Positions 1-5,933 of a stretch of 6,020 nt of DNA are shown here, in pieces (the stretch's first letter is position 1; each line of letters starts with the position of its first letter). Under the pieces are notes generated by a model. It was not told where the DNA came from. It saw only the letters and a program-made list of their open reading frames with translations, and ran no database searches. Location of the stretch: NCBI GenBank assembly GCA_937907645.1, contig CALCWV010000051.1, positions 1 through 6,020 of the forward strand, read 5' to 3'. This DNA comes from an uncultured Clostridia bacterium (GTDB taxonomy: Bacteria; Bacillota; Clostridia; Christensenellales; UBA1242). A program made the translations under genes and the position numbers.

Positions 1-51
1 TAAAACACAAAAAGAAAGCAAAGATACTTTAAGATAATCTATAGAAAATTC
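1..51. other. Left-edge region with no assignable gene
   Basis: This is an A-rich stretch outside the cysS transcript. On the plus strand two frames are open from the edge and close with TAA at 30-32 and 35-37. Each would give a short Lys-rich tail of about 10 residues, as the end of a gene entering from the left might. A convergent gene sharing the 52-80 hairpin would make sense, but too little is visible to call one. Confidence 0.3.
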
Positions 52-80
52 AAAAAAAACGAGCGTATTGCCCGTTTTTT
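52..80 (-). terminator. Rho-independent terminator of the marR-cysS transcript, possibly bidirectional
   Basis: The hairpin is formed by CGAGC (60-64) and GCCCG (70-74) around a 5-base loop. Read as minus-strand RNA the central pair is a G-U wobble, so the stem is continuous. Read as plus-strand RNA the same position is an A-C mismatch. The stem is flanked by eight A (52-59) and six T (75-80), giving a U tract in either direction. It begins 8 bases after the cysS stop, so it fits best as the cysS terminator. Confidence 0.75.
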
Positions 81-87
81 AATTTTT

Positions 88-1479
88 TTATTGTTTCGTG
101 AGGGTGTAACCTTCCCTGCTGTCCTTCACGATATAGCCTAGTTCTGCTAGCTTATTTCTTAGTTCATCGGACTTTGCCCAGTCTTTATTTAAGCGGGCTT
201 GCCAGCGCTCCTCCGCCAGTTTAGTAATTTCCTCTGGAACTGTGTGTCCTTCGTTCTTTAAAAGATTTAATCCTAAAACAGTGTCAAAACTTTCAATAAG
301 TTTTAGCTTCGTTGAAGCTGACATTTCTTGCTTTAAAACATCATAGAGAACTGCTAATGCCATTGAAGTGTTCAAGTTGTCTTCAAGGGCAGCTTGGAAT
401 TTTTGCTTGTACTGGTCAAATTTAGTGTTATCAAACTCTCCTGGATTTTCCTTTTGAATAGCAGATATCTTGTCTTTCACTCTGTTATATGTTGAAAGTG
501 CACCATTCAATCTGTCGTAGCTAAATAGGAGAGGCTTTTGATAGTGTGATTGTAAGCAGAATAATCTGTAGACAAGAGGATCATATCCTTTTTCAACTAA
601 CCTATCAACTGTTATAAACTCACCTGAGCTCTTTGACATCTTTCCTGTTTCGTTGTTTAAGTGTTCTACGTGGAACCAATAGTTACACCATTTGTGTCCA
701 AGATAGCTCTCGCTCTGTGCAATTTCGTTCGTGTGATGTGGGAATTTATTATCAACTCCACCGCAGTGAATATCTAGATATTCTCCCAAGTATTTAAGAC
801 TTATTCCCGAACATTCAATGTGCCAACCTGGATATCCATATCCCCAAGGGCTATCCCATTTAAGCTCTTGATCTGCAAATTTCGATTTTGTAAACCAAAG
901 TGCAAAATCTGTCTTGCTTCTCTTCCCCATATCCTCTTCAACGCCATCTCTGACGCCTACCATAAGGTCGTCCGTATTGTGATTTGTGAAGACATAATAT
1001 TCCTTTAATTTACTCGTATCAAAGTATACGTTTCCTTCTGAAATATAAGCATATTCCTTATTTATGAGATCTTTTATTATCTCAATATATCTATCAATGC
1101 AAGTAGTTGCAGGGACAACAATCTCTGGCCACTTAATATTTAATCTGTCGCAATCATGCTTGAATGCATCTGTGTAAAATTTAGCAATTTCTAGAACTGT
1201 CTTATGTTCTCTTCGTGCACCGCTGATCATTTTGTCTTCGCCATCATCGCTATCGCCAGCTAAGTGACCAACGTCAGTGATGTTCATCGCACGTTTTACG
1301 TTATATCCTATATATCTCAATGTTTTTTCCAAAACATCTTCCATGATATAGCTGCGAAGATTTCCAATATGGGCAAAGTGATAGACAGTTGGCCCGCAAG
1401 TATACATCGTGACCATATTCTTGTTTATTGGCACGAAATCTTCCTTTCTCCTTGTGAGAGAGTTATATATTTTCAACAT
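88..1479 (-). CDS. cysS: Cysteinyl-tRNA synthetase (CysRS, class I)
   Basis: This cytoplasmic enzyme uses ATP to attach cysteine to tRNA-Cys. The 463 residues match the usual bacterial length of about 460-480. The class I signatures are present: HIGN at 37-40 (a known variant of HIGH) and KMSKS at 280-284. The zinc site that selects cysteine is intact, with Cys28, Cys223, His248 and Glu252 spaced as in the E. coli enzyme (28, 209, 234, 238). Other typical blocks are CGPTVY (28-33), NITDVGH (66-72), GWHIECS (218-224) and an alpha-helical tRNA-binding C-terminus ending in a KDSREGYT-like segment. The ATG has an AGGAG six bases upstream. It lies 42 bp downstream of marR on the same strand with no terminator between, so the two are probably co-transcribed. 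No T-box leader, common for Bacillota synthetase genes, fits in that gap. Nothing suggests damage. Confidence 0.98.
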   Translation of the reverse strand: MLKIYNSLTRRKEDFVPINKNMVTMYTCGPTVYHFAHIGNLRSYIMEDVLEKTLRYIGYNVKRAMNITDVGHLAGDSDDGEDKMISGARREHKTVLEIAKFYTDAFKHDCDRLNIKWPEIVVPATTCIDRYIEIIKDLINKEYAYISEGNVYFDTSKLKEYYVFTNHNTDDLMVGVRDGVEEDMGKRSKTDFALWFTKSKFADQELKWDSPWGYGYPGWHIECSGISLKYLGEYLDIHCGGVDNKFPHHTNEIAQSESYLGHKWCNYWFHVEHLNNETGKMSKSSGEFITVDRLVEKGYDPLVYRLFCLQSHYQKPLLFSYDRLNGALSTYNRVKDKISAIQKENPGEFDNTKFDQYKQKFQAALEDNLNTSMALAVLYDVLKQEMSASTKLKLIESFDTVLGLNLLKNEGHTVPEEITKLAEERWQARLNKDWAKSDELRNKLAELGYIVKDSREGYTLTKQ

Positions 1480-1485
1480 GTTATT

Positions 1486-1490
1486 CTCCT
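1486..1490 (-). promoter_or_regulatory. Ribosome binding site of cysS
   Basis: The minus strand reads AGGAG, six bases before the ATG at 1479. This fixes the cysS start and shows that cysS has its own translation signal, although it is probably transcribed with the upstream marR gene. Confidence 0.85.
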
Positions 1491-1521
1491 AAAAAATATT
1501 TTCCATATCACGGGAACTAAG

Positions 1522-1905
1522 CTATACAATTTTGTTTAGATACTTTAATATTATGTCCAAAGACTCATCAACGTTAACATCAGTTGTGCCTAGACATGCT
1601 TCTAAATCCTCTAAATAGTTGTTTAATTCCTTTCTTCCCTTCTCAGTCAAAGATAAAGTGCGACATCGTTTGTCGATCTCGGCTTGATGAATAACAATAC
1701 TTCCCTCTTTCTCAAGTGCAGCTGTCAAAAGAGCAAAGTTAGATTTTTTAATACCTAATTTTTCAATAATCATACTTACAGAAAGGTTTTCATATTGGGA
1801 CACAAAATACAATACTTTAAATCTAAGTAATCCGCCTTCCGCATTCTTTTTTGATAAGTTCTCGCATAGAGATTCAATTTCTAAAATTTTTTGTGCTGTT
1901 TTCAT
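1522..1905 (-). CDS. Small MarR-family winged-helix transcriptional regulator
   Basis: This is a predicted DNA-binding regulator that would act as a dimer. At 127 residues it is slightly shorter than typical MarR proteins (about 140). The helix-turn-helix is around residues 41-66 (LSVSMIIEKLGIKKSNF and the following recognition helix). The wing follows at 76-90, where DKRCRTLSLTEKG closely matches the MarR wing consensus DxRxxxLxLTxKG. Cysteines are at 14, 81 and 104. The start is secure: an in-frame TAA lies only 7-9 bases upstream of the ATG, and no Shine-Dalgarno is present, consistent with a leaderless message. It is divergent from recD2 and leads directly into cysS. Autoregulation through the shared intergenic region is likely by family habit. 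The ligand and targets cannot be read from the sequence. Confidence 0.85.
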   Translation of the reverse strand: MKTAQKILEIESLCENLSKKNAEGGLLRFKVLYFVSQYENLSVSMIIEKLGIKKSNFALLTAALEKEGSIVIHQAEIDKRCRTLSLTEKGRKELNNYLEDLEACLGTTDVNVDESLDIILKYLNKIV

Positions 1906-1916
1906 AACTATTTAAG

Positions 1917-1945
1917 ATTATATCCTTTTTTTTCAACTTATGCAA
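1917..1945 (-). promoter_or_regulatory. Promoter of marR-cysS, near-leaderless
   Basis: The minus strand carries a perfect TATAAT (-10, 1917-1922) and TTGCAT (-35, 1940-1945) with a 17-bp spacer. Only 11 bases separate the -10 from the marR ATG, so transcription starting about 7 bases downstream would leave a 5' leader of roughly 4-6 bases. That agrees with the missing ribosome binding site. The -35 match is weak (3 of 6); the -10 is the strong part. Confidence 0.65.
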
Positions 1946-1949
1946 GCAT
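1940..1949. promoter_or_regulatory. Short inverted repeat between the divergent promoters, possible MarR operator
   Basis: ATGC-AA-GCAT is a perfect 4+4 inverted repeat. It covers the marR -35 box and ends 6 bp before the recD2 -35 box. A dimeric regulator bound here could affect both promoters. MarR operators are usually longer (16-20 bp), and this symmetry does not extend outward, so the call is tentative. Confidence 0.25.
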
Positions 1950-1955
1950 TTTTAC

Positions 1956-1984
1956 TTGTTTTTTTATTTATTTTGCGATAAAAT
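1956..1984 (+). promoter_or_regulatory. Promoter of recD2-comF, leaderless
   Basis: TTGTTT (-35, 1956-1961) and TAAAAT (-10, 1979-1984) are separated by 17 bp. The -10 ends just 6 bases before the recD2 ATG, so the expected start point is at or within a base or two of the A of the ATG. No Shine-Dalgarno precedes this ATG, which fits a leaderless mRNA. Confidence 0.55.
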
Positions 1985-1990
1985 TAAACT

Positions 1991-2923
1991 ATGAAAATTG
2001 AAGGGACTCTTGAGGACATCATTTATCGAAATGAAGAAAATGGCTACACTGTAGGACTTGTTGACTTTAAGGGAACAATGGTGACTATCGTCGGCAAACT
2101 TATTTCTGCAAACGAGGGCGAAAACCTCGCACTTGAAGGCGAATTTGTTAAGAATAAAAAATATGGTTATCAGTTTTCCTTTACTTCCTATGAAACAGTT
2201 ATGCCAAAAACTCTCGCCGGAATCGAGAGATATCTTTCATCGGGATTAATCCGCGGAGTTGGCCCTGTAACCGCGCATAATATTGTTTCCTATTTTAAAT
2301 ATAGCACATTTGACATAATTGAAATGGCTCCTGAGCGTCTTGCTGAAATCAAAGGAATAAGCAAGGATAAAGCTATGGAAATAGGACTAAAATTCAAGGA
2401 ATTAAAGAGTCTTCAAAACGCAGTTATGTTTCTGCAAGGATACAACATTTCGACGAACATGGCGCTTAAAATCTTTGAAATTTACGCAGATAAAACTGTA
2501 GAAATTGTGAAAAACAACCCTTATCGCCTTGTTGAAGACATCGACGGGATTGGCTTTATCACTGCAGATAAAATCGCAAAAAGCATAGGGATTCCAAGTG
2601 AATCAGAGTTCCGTGTTAGAGCTGGTCTGATCCACACTCTAAACAACTCTACTGAAAAAAGCGGGAACACATATCTCCCTAAAAAAGTCCTCATATCTCA
2701 AGCTTCAGAGGTGCTTGGACTCAGCGAAGACGACTATTTAGAACTTTATGAATCCGCATTAGAGAGTATCGTAAACGACAAAACTTGTATGACGCTTTGG
2801 CACAATGGTGCTGAAATCGTAATTTTGACTAAATATTATAGATATGAAAGCGGAATTGCTCAAAAAATTGCCTTGCTTAATGGAGCTGTTTCAAAGAAAG
2901 TTAGACGTTTCCAAAGACATTAA
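1991..2923 (+). CDS. recD2: RecD2 (RecD-like/YrrC) helicase, N-terminal part before the frameshift
   Basis: This half carries the N-terminal module typical of RecD2, the RecD relative in bacteria that use it without RecBC. Residues 1-75 form the OB-like domain (MKIEGTLEDIIYRNEENGYT is a family hallmark). Helix-hairpin-helix segments follow at about 87-99 (LIRGVGPVTAHNI), 117-131 and 182-196 (EDIDGIGFITADKIA), which contact DNA. Authentic family sequence continues to about residue 302 (LLNGAVSKK). The last eight residues are out-of-frame translation before a TAA. There are no ATPase motifs in this half, so alone it could not be a helicase. The ATG lacks a ribosome binding site but sits immediately downstream of a -10 box. 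Confidence 0.9.
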   Translation: MKIEGTLEDIIYRNEENGYTVGLVDFKGTMVTIVGKLISANEGENLALEGEFVKNKKYGYQFSFTSYETVMPKTLAGIERYLSSGLIRGVGPVTAHNIVSYFKYSTFDIIEMAPERLAEIKGISKDKAMEIGLKFKELKSLQNAVMFLQGYNISTNMALKIFEIYADKTVEIVKNNPYRLVEDIDGIGFITADKIAKSIGIPSESEFRVRAGLIHTLNNSTEKSGNTYLPKKVLISQASEVLGLSEDDYLELYESALESIVNDKTCMTLWHNGAEIVILTKYYRYESGIAQKIALLNGAVSKKVRRFQRH

Positions 2924-4226
2924 GTTTTTTGAGGAAAGAAATCACTTAACGTTCCACGAAGAGCAAAAAAAGGCCATTCAAAATTCAATTAACTCGGGCA
3001 TTTCAATCATAACTGGTGGCCCTGGAACAGGAAAGACCACTATTGTGAAATGTATCATTGAAATTCTTAAGCAAAGCGGAATGGAAGTCATGCTTCTCGC
3101 CCCTACTGGCAGAGCGTCAAAAAGGCTGGCAGATGCGACTGGAGAGGATGCAAAAACTATTCACCGCGCTCTAGATGTCAATCCTTTTGCGAATGCAGGT
3201 GGTTCAAGATTTGTTCACAATGAAAGCAATCCGCTTAAAACAGACGTAGTTATCATCGACGAAGTTTCCATGGTCGATGTCATGCTTATGTTCTCCCTTC
3301 TTAAGGCGCTCCCTAGAGATTGCAAGCTAATTCTTGTTGGAGATAAGGACCAACTTCCTAGCGTTGGAGCTGGAAATGTCCTTGGTGACCTATTGGAAAG
3401 CAAGGTTATCTCAACAACTATGCTCACAAAGATATTTAGACAAGCAGATAACAGCTTAATTATCTCAAACGCGCACTTAATTAATCAAGGTGTTATGCCT
3501 ATTATAGACAACACTTCTTCAGACTTTTTCTTTGAGGAAAAGCTGGACCTTGGAGAAATAAAAAACTCCGTCGTCGACCTTGTTACACGTCGTCTTCCAA
3601 AATTTACTAACTTAGAGAGCAATCAAATTCAGGTGCTTGCGCCTATGAAAGCAGGCGTTTGCGGGATTGATAATCTAAATAGGACTTTGCAAGAGATAAT
3701 TAATCCACCATCCCCTAGCAAGTTTGAAATTTCTGTCGGACTCAACGTGCTTCGCGTTGGGGACAAAGTCATGCAGACCGCCAATAACTATAACCTCGTT
3801 TGGAAGAGGATGAACGGCTTTTTGGAAGAGGAAGGAGAAGGAATTTTTAACGGAGATATTGGTTACATCGAAATGATAGACTATCAAACTGGCGAAACAG
3901 TTGTCATGTTTGACGACGGAAGAAGATGTGTTTATCCACGAACGGACATCGGAGATCTTTCACTCGCCTATGCAATAACAATTCACAAGAGCCAAGGTTC
4001 TGAGTTTGATGTTATCGTAATCCCAATTATTGCGGGAGCTAGCATTATTCTAACTCGAAATTTAATTTACACTGCTGTCACAAGAGCGAAGAAAATGGTC
4101 GTTCTTGTTGGAGAAAAAAAGAATTTGAAACGCATGGTTTCAAACTCATACACAGTAAAGAGATTTACACTTCTCAAGGATTTACTTATTGAGAGCGTGG
4201 AAAAAGTTTCAAAGCTGTTTGATTAA
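2844..4226 (+). CDS. recD2: RecD2 helicase, ATPase/helicase part after the frameshift
   Basis: This half holds the superfamily 1B motor of RecD2, an ATP-driven 5'-3' DNA helicase of repair and recombination. The motifs in order are a Q-motif-like region (37-45), Walker A GGPGTGKTT (58-66), motif Ia LLAPTGRAS (84-92), Walker B VIIDEVSMVD (136-145), motif III VGDKDQLPSVGAGN (165-178), motif IV IFRQ (197-200), motif V ITIHKSQGSEF (378-388) and motif VI YTAVTRAKK (409-417). All catalytic residues look intact. True family sequence begins near residue 19-20 (LDVSKD); earlier residues are the other frame of the upstream half. Neither the ATG at 2844 nor the one at 2880 has a Shine-Dalgarno, so independent translation would be poor. 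comF follows 20 bp after the stop. Confidence 0.9.
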   Translation: MKAELLKKLPCLMELFQRKLDVSKDIKFFEERNHLTFHEEQKKAIQNSINSGISIITGGPGTGKTTIVKCIIEILKQSGMEVMLLAPTGRASKRLADATGEDAKTIHRALDVNPFANAGGSRFVHNESNPLKTDVVIIDEVSMVDVMLMFSLLKALPRDCKLILVGDKDQLPSVGAGNVLGDLLESKVISTTMLTKIFRQADNSLIISNAHLINQGVMPIIDNTSSDFFFEEKLDLGEIKNSVVDLVTRRLPKFTNLESNQIQVLAPMKAGVCGIDNLNRTLQEIINPPSPSKFEISVGLNVLRVGDKVMQTANNYNLVWKRMNGFLEEEGEGIFNGDIGYIEMIDYQTGETVVMFDDGRRCVYPRTDIGDLSLAYAITIHKSQGSEFDVIVIPIIAGASIILTRNLIYTAVTRAKKMVVLVGEKKNLKRMVSNSYTVKRFTLLKDLLIESVEKVSKLFD

Positions 4227-4235
4227 ACACTTAAG

Positions 4236-4241
4236 AAGGAG
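4236..4241 (+). promoter_or_regulatory. Ribosome binding site of comF
   Basis: AAGGAG lies five bases before the ATG at 4247. A nearer ATG at 4243 is out of frame and too close to the site, so 4247 is the better start. Confidence 0.85.
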
Positions 4242-4246
4242 AATGA

Positions 4247-5026
4247 ATGAACTTTATCAAAAAGTTTCTTGATCTTTTGTTTCCAAAGAAGCTAAAATGT
4301 ATTTTCTGCGGAAGAGATATTCCTGACTTTGATAAACAACCTTACTGCGAGGATTGTGCAAAGGAGGAATTTTTCAACAACGGGAAATATAGATGCAAAT
4401 GTTGTGACACTCCGCTTCCAGTTGACGAAGGATATTGTTATCACTGCAAGAAAGATCACAAAGATTTCGACAAAGCACTTTCTCCCTTCATCTATGTTGG
4501 AGCTATCAGAAAGACTGTTTTAAAATTCAAATCTAATAATGGAAAATATCTAGCTGAGCCAATGGGAAAACTCATGGCTGAAAGAGTAAAAGATGCGTGT
4601 CTTGATTTTGACATAATCGTCCCTACTCCTCTGTCTGCAAAATCTTTTAAGAAAAGAGGCTACAATCAGTCAGAGCTTCTTGCAAATGAAATAGGAAAAG
4701 CACTTGGCAAGCCCGTTCGAACAGATATTCTTCTCAAGGTAAAAGAAACTCAACATCAAAAAGAACTTGGCTTTAGCGATAGACAGAAAAATCTTAAGGA
4801 CGCTTTCAAAATTGAACACTCGAAAGATATCGAAGGCCTAAATATCCTGCTTGTTGATGATATCATGACAACAGGCGCAACTTCAAATCAATGTGCAAAA
4901 GCGCTGAAGAAATATTGTGGCAGCGTCTATGTCGTCGTATTCGCAAGAAGAGACTTAAATCACAGGGATAAGCCTACATTTAAACTCAAAAATTTATTTA
5001 AAAGCAAGAAAAAATTAAAGATATAA
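4247..5026 (+). CDS. comF: ComF family protein (zinc finger plus phosphoribosyltransferase-like domain)
   Basis: ComF (ComFC) is a cytoplasmic protein needed for natural transformation, where it acts with the ComFA translocase in handling incoming single-stranded DNA. It is also kept in bacteria with no known competence. The 259 residues contain an N-terminal zinc-binding region with cysteine pairs at 18/21, 34/37, 50/53 and 64/67, plus Cys52. A type I phosphoribosyltransferase fold follows: VPTPLSAKSFKKRGYNQSELL (about 125-145) and the PRPP-loop signature LVDDIMTTGAT (202-212). The C-terminus carries a Lys-rich tail (about 238-259). The gene starts 20 bp after recD2, so the two form an operon. 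No comFA is visible in the window, so competence cannot be inferred. Confidence 0.93.
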   Translation: MNFIKKFLDLLFPKKLKCIFCGRDIPDFDKQPYCEDCAKEEFFNNGKYRCKCCDTPLPVDEGYCYHCKKDHKDFDKALSPFIYVGAIRKTVLKFKSNNGKYLAEPMGKLMAERVKDACLDFDIIVPTPLSAKSFKKRGYNQSELLANEIGKALGKPVRTDILLKVKETQHQKELGFSDRQKNLKDAFKIEHSKDIEGLNILLVDDIMTTGATSNQCAKALKKYCGSVYVVVFARRDLNHRDKPTFKLKNLFKSKKKLKI

Positions 5027-5030
5027 AAGA

Positions 5031-5078
5031 AAAAAAGCGTAAACTAGAGCAAGTTTGCTCGAATACGCTTCTTTTTTT
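5031..5078 (+). terminator. Bidirectional terminator between comF and the convergent gene
   Basis: The outer stem pairs AAGCGTA (5035-5041) with TACGCTT (5064-5070). After a small internal loop, an inner stem pairs GAGCA (5047-5051) with TGCTC (5056-5060) around AGTT. A T tract (5072-5078) follows on the plus strand, and an A tract (5031-5036) gives a U tract on the minus strand. It begins 5 bases after the comF stop and lies about 75 bases past the stop of the opposing gene, so it can end both transcripts. Confidence 0.9.
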
Positions 5079-5149
5079 AATTTTTAGACTTGTTATTTAA
5101 TTTGTTCATTGCACGTTTTATTGTTTTTTCTTCTCAAATCTCGTTAAAG

Positions 5150-5794
5150 TTAAAATTCATGGTTAACATCCACATCCCTTTTTCCTCCACGGACAGGTTT
5201 AATAATTATGCTATCTATTCCTTTGCTAGGATTGTAAATCGAATTTTCTGTCATTGTTACGAGGTCATCTACTGAATCATATTTTTCAAGGTAATTATCA
5301 AACCACATACAAAGATATTGTCCAAAATGGGGGTTTTTTGCAAATTTTACAAAATCAAATTCTTTTGTATCTTTTTTAAATTCTTCTAGAAGTGTATTCT
5401 TGGCGTCATAAATTCTTAAAAGATCTGCTTTTAAAAAAATTTTATCATATGCGTCCGCAAGCTCTTTATAATATTTGCTAATAATATGTTTCCCTTGATT
5501 GTTTATATCTTTCATTAGAGTTTTAACGCTCTCATCTTCAAAAAACTCATTAGTTCCGTCCAACAAAATATTACTAATATATCTCTCTACATCATGATCA
5601 TCGTCTGCTGCGACATTAGAAAGGTTTAAGGACACGAGTGCTGGTAATTGAAAAATATCGTTATTTATAGGATCATCCTCTTTGAGAGCTGTCCATCTTG
5701 ACAGAAGGTTTGCCATAAGGCTTAATTTTACCATTTTTGTCGCTATTTGTGCAAATCTTTCATGCTCGCTTAACTTCTTTTCTCTTTTTTTCAT
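5150..5794 (-). CDS. Hypothetical protein of unknown function, 214 aa
   Basis: I do not recognise this protein. It is a soluble, charged, mostly helical-looking chain with a very basic N-terminus (MKKREKKLSEHER), an acidic patch at 64-70 (DDDHDVE), helical segments at about 88-150 rich in Lys, Glu and Asp, an aromatic stretch at 154-172 and a basic Gly-rich segment near the end (KPVRGGKRD, 199-207). There is one cysteine (162), no signal peptide and no membrane segment. No DNA-binding or catalytic motif is evident. By eye its GC content (about a third in sampled stretches) is lower than that of recD2 (about 40-47%). The ATG has a strong GGGAGG site four bases upstream. The gene is alone and convergent with comF. 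Its upstream region has a repeat-bearing promoter and DnaA boxes. It is clearly a real gene by length, ribosome binding site, promoter and terminator. Confidence 0.8.
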   Translation of the reverse strand: MKKREKKLSEHERFAQIATKMVKLSLMANLLSRWTALKEDDPINNDIFQLPALVSLNLSNVAADDDHDVERYISNILLDGTNEFFEDESVKTLMKDINNQGKHIISKYYKELADAYDKIFLKADLLRIYDAKNTLLEEFKKDTKEFDFVKFAKNPHFGQYLCMWFDNYLEKYDSVDDLVTMTENSIYNPSKGIDSIIIKPVRGGKRDVDVNHEF

Positions 5795-5798
5795 TCTT

Positions 5799-5804
5799 CC
5801 TCCC
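5799..5804 (-). promoter_or_regulatory. Ribosome binding site of the 214-aa gene
   Basis: The minus strand reads GGGAGG, four bases before the ATG at 5794. It lies immediately downstream of a DnaA box, so a protein bound at that box would sit right at the start of the gene. Confidence 0.85.
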
Positions 5805-5805
5805 T

Positions 5806-5814
5806 TGTGGATAA
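5806..5814 (-). promoter_or_regulatory. Perfect DnaA box (proximal copy)
   Basis: The minus strand reads TTATCCACA, an exact match to the DnaA box consensus TTATNCACA. It lies within the predicted 5' leader of the 214-aa gene, one base from the Shine-Dalgarno. The surrounding 11 bases (5805-5815) are identical to those of the copy at 5924-5934. Confidence 0.65.
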
Positions 5815-5849
5815 CTTTTCTGCTATCCCTCTTCTTTTTAACTAAAAAT

Positions 5850-5882
5850 AGTATACGCTAACTAACTAACTAACTTTGTCAA
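5850..5882 (-). promoter_or_regulatory. Promoter of the 214-aa gene with a 21-bp repeat-bearing spacer
   Basis: On the minus strand the -35 is a perfect TTGACA (5877-5882) and the -10 is TATACT (5850-5855, 5 of 6). The spacer is 21 bp, four more than optimal, and includes four TAAC units (5859-5874). No better -10 lies 16-19 bp from the -35, and no better -35 lies 17-18 bp from the -10. As written the promoter should be weak or need an activator. The expected leader is about 48 bases. Confidence 0.6.
5859..5874. repeat. Tandem tetranucleotide repeat (TAAC)x4
   Basis: Four perfect head-to-tail copies of TAAC (TTAG-phase on the minus strand) lie entirely inside the spacer of the promoter for the 214-aa gene. 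Short tandem repeats like this can gain or lose units by slipped-strand mispairing, and each unit changes the spacer by 4 bp. Confidence 0.9.
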
Positions 5883-5924
5883 GGGGTTTTTTCGAGATTT
5901 CTTCAGTTTTTTATAGTCGCATTT

Positions 5925-5933
5925 TGTGGATAA
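5925..5933 (-). promoter_or_regulatory. Perfect DnaA box (distal copy)
   Basis: The minus strand reads TTATCCACA in the same 11-base context and orientation as the copy at 5806-5814, 119 bp away. It lies 42 bp upstream of the -35 box of the 214-aa gene. Confidence 0.6.

Larger units (their letters stand above)
1991..4226 (+). pseudogene. recD2: Whole recD2 gene, interrupted by a one-base frameshift
   Basis: Taken as one unit, this span is a full RecD2 5'-3' DNA helicase whose reading frame moves by +1 near 2889-2900. Removing one base there, for example one A from AAAGAAAG (2893-2900), joins the halves into a 744-residue protein, close to family members of about 715-800. The joined text reads SKK or SRK followed by LDVSKDIKFFEE, as expected at the N-terminal/helicase boundary. 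Everything on both sides is well conserved, so the break is either very recent or a sequence error. The two halves are listed separately. Confidence 0.75.

Noticed and set aside
1480..1521. T-box or other riboswitch before cysS
   Set aside because: The gap is only 42 bp and shows neither the T-box motif nor a terminator/antiterminator pair.
820..1539. Plus-strand open frames opposite cysS (820-1008 and 1264-1539)
   Set aside because: They lie antisense to a strongly conserved gene, lack ribosome binding sites and encode no recognisable protein.
2880..2923. Programmed frameshifting or transcriptional slippage in recD2
   Set aside because: The required shift is +1 and no prfB-like site is present; the A runs are only three bases long, too short for polymerase slippage. 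RecD2 is not known for recoding. A mutation or sequence error is simpler.
3215..3887. Minus-strand open frames opposite recD2 (3215-3427 and 3675-3887)
   Set aside because: They are antisense shadows of conserved helicase motifs with no start signals.
4329..4523. Alternative-frame ORF inside comF
   Set aside because: It overlaps the zinc-finger coding region of ComF, whose cysteine pattern shows which frame is real.
5079..5149. Tiny minus-strand peptide ORF (about 9 codons) downstream of the 214-aa gene
   Set aside because: No Shine-Dalgarno and too short to support.
5090..5275. Plus-strand ORF over the 3' end of the 214-aa gene
   Set aside because: It has no ribosome binding site, a composition typical of antisense AT-rich DNA, and begins right after the comF terminator.
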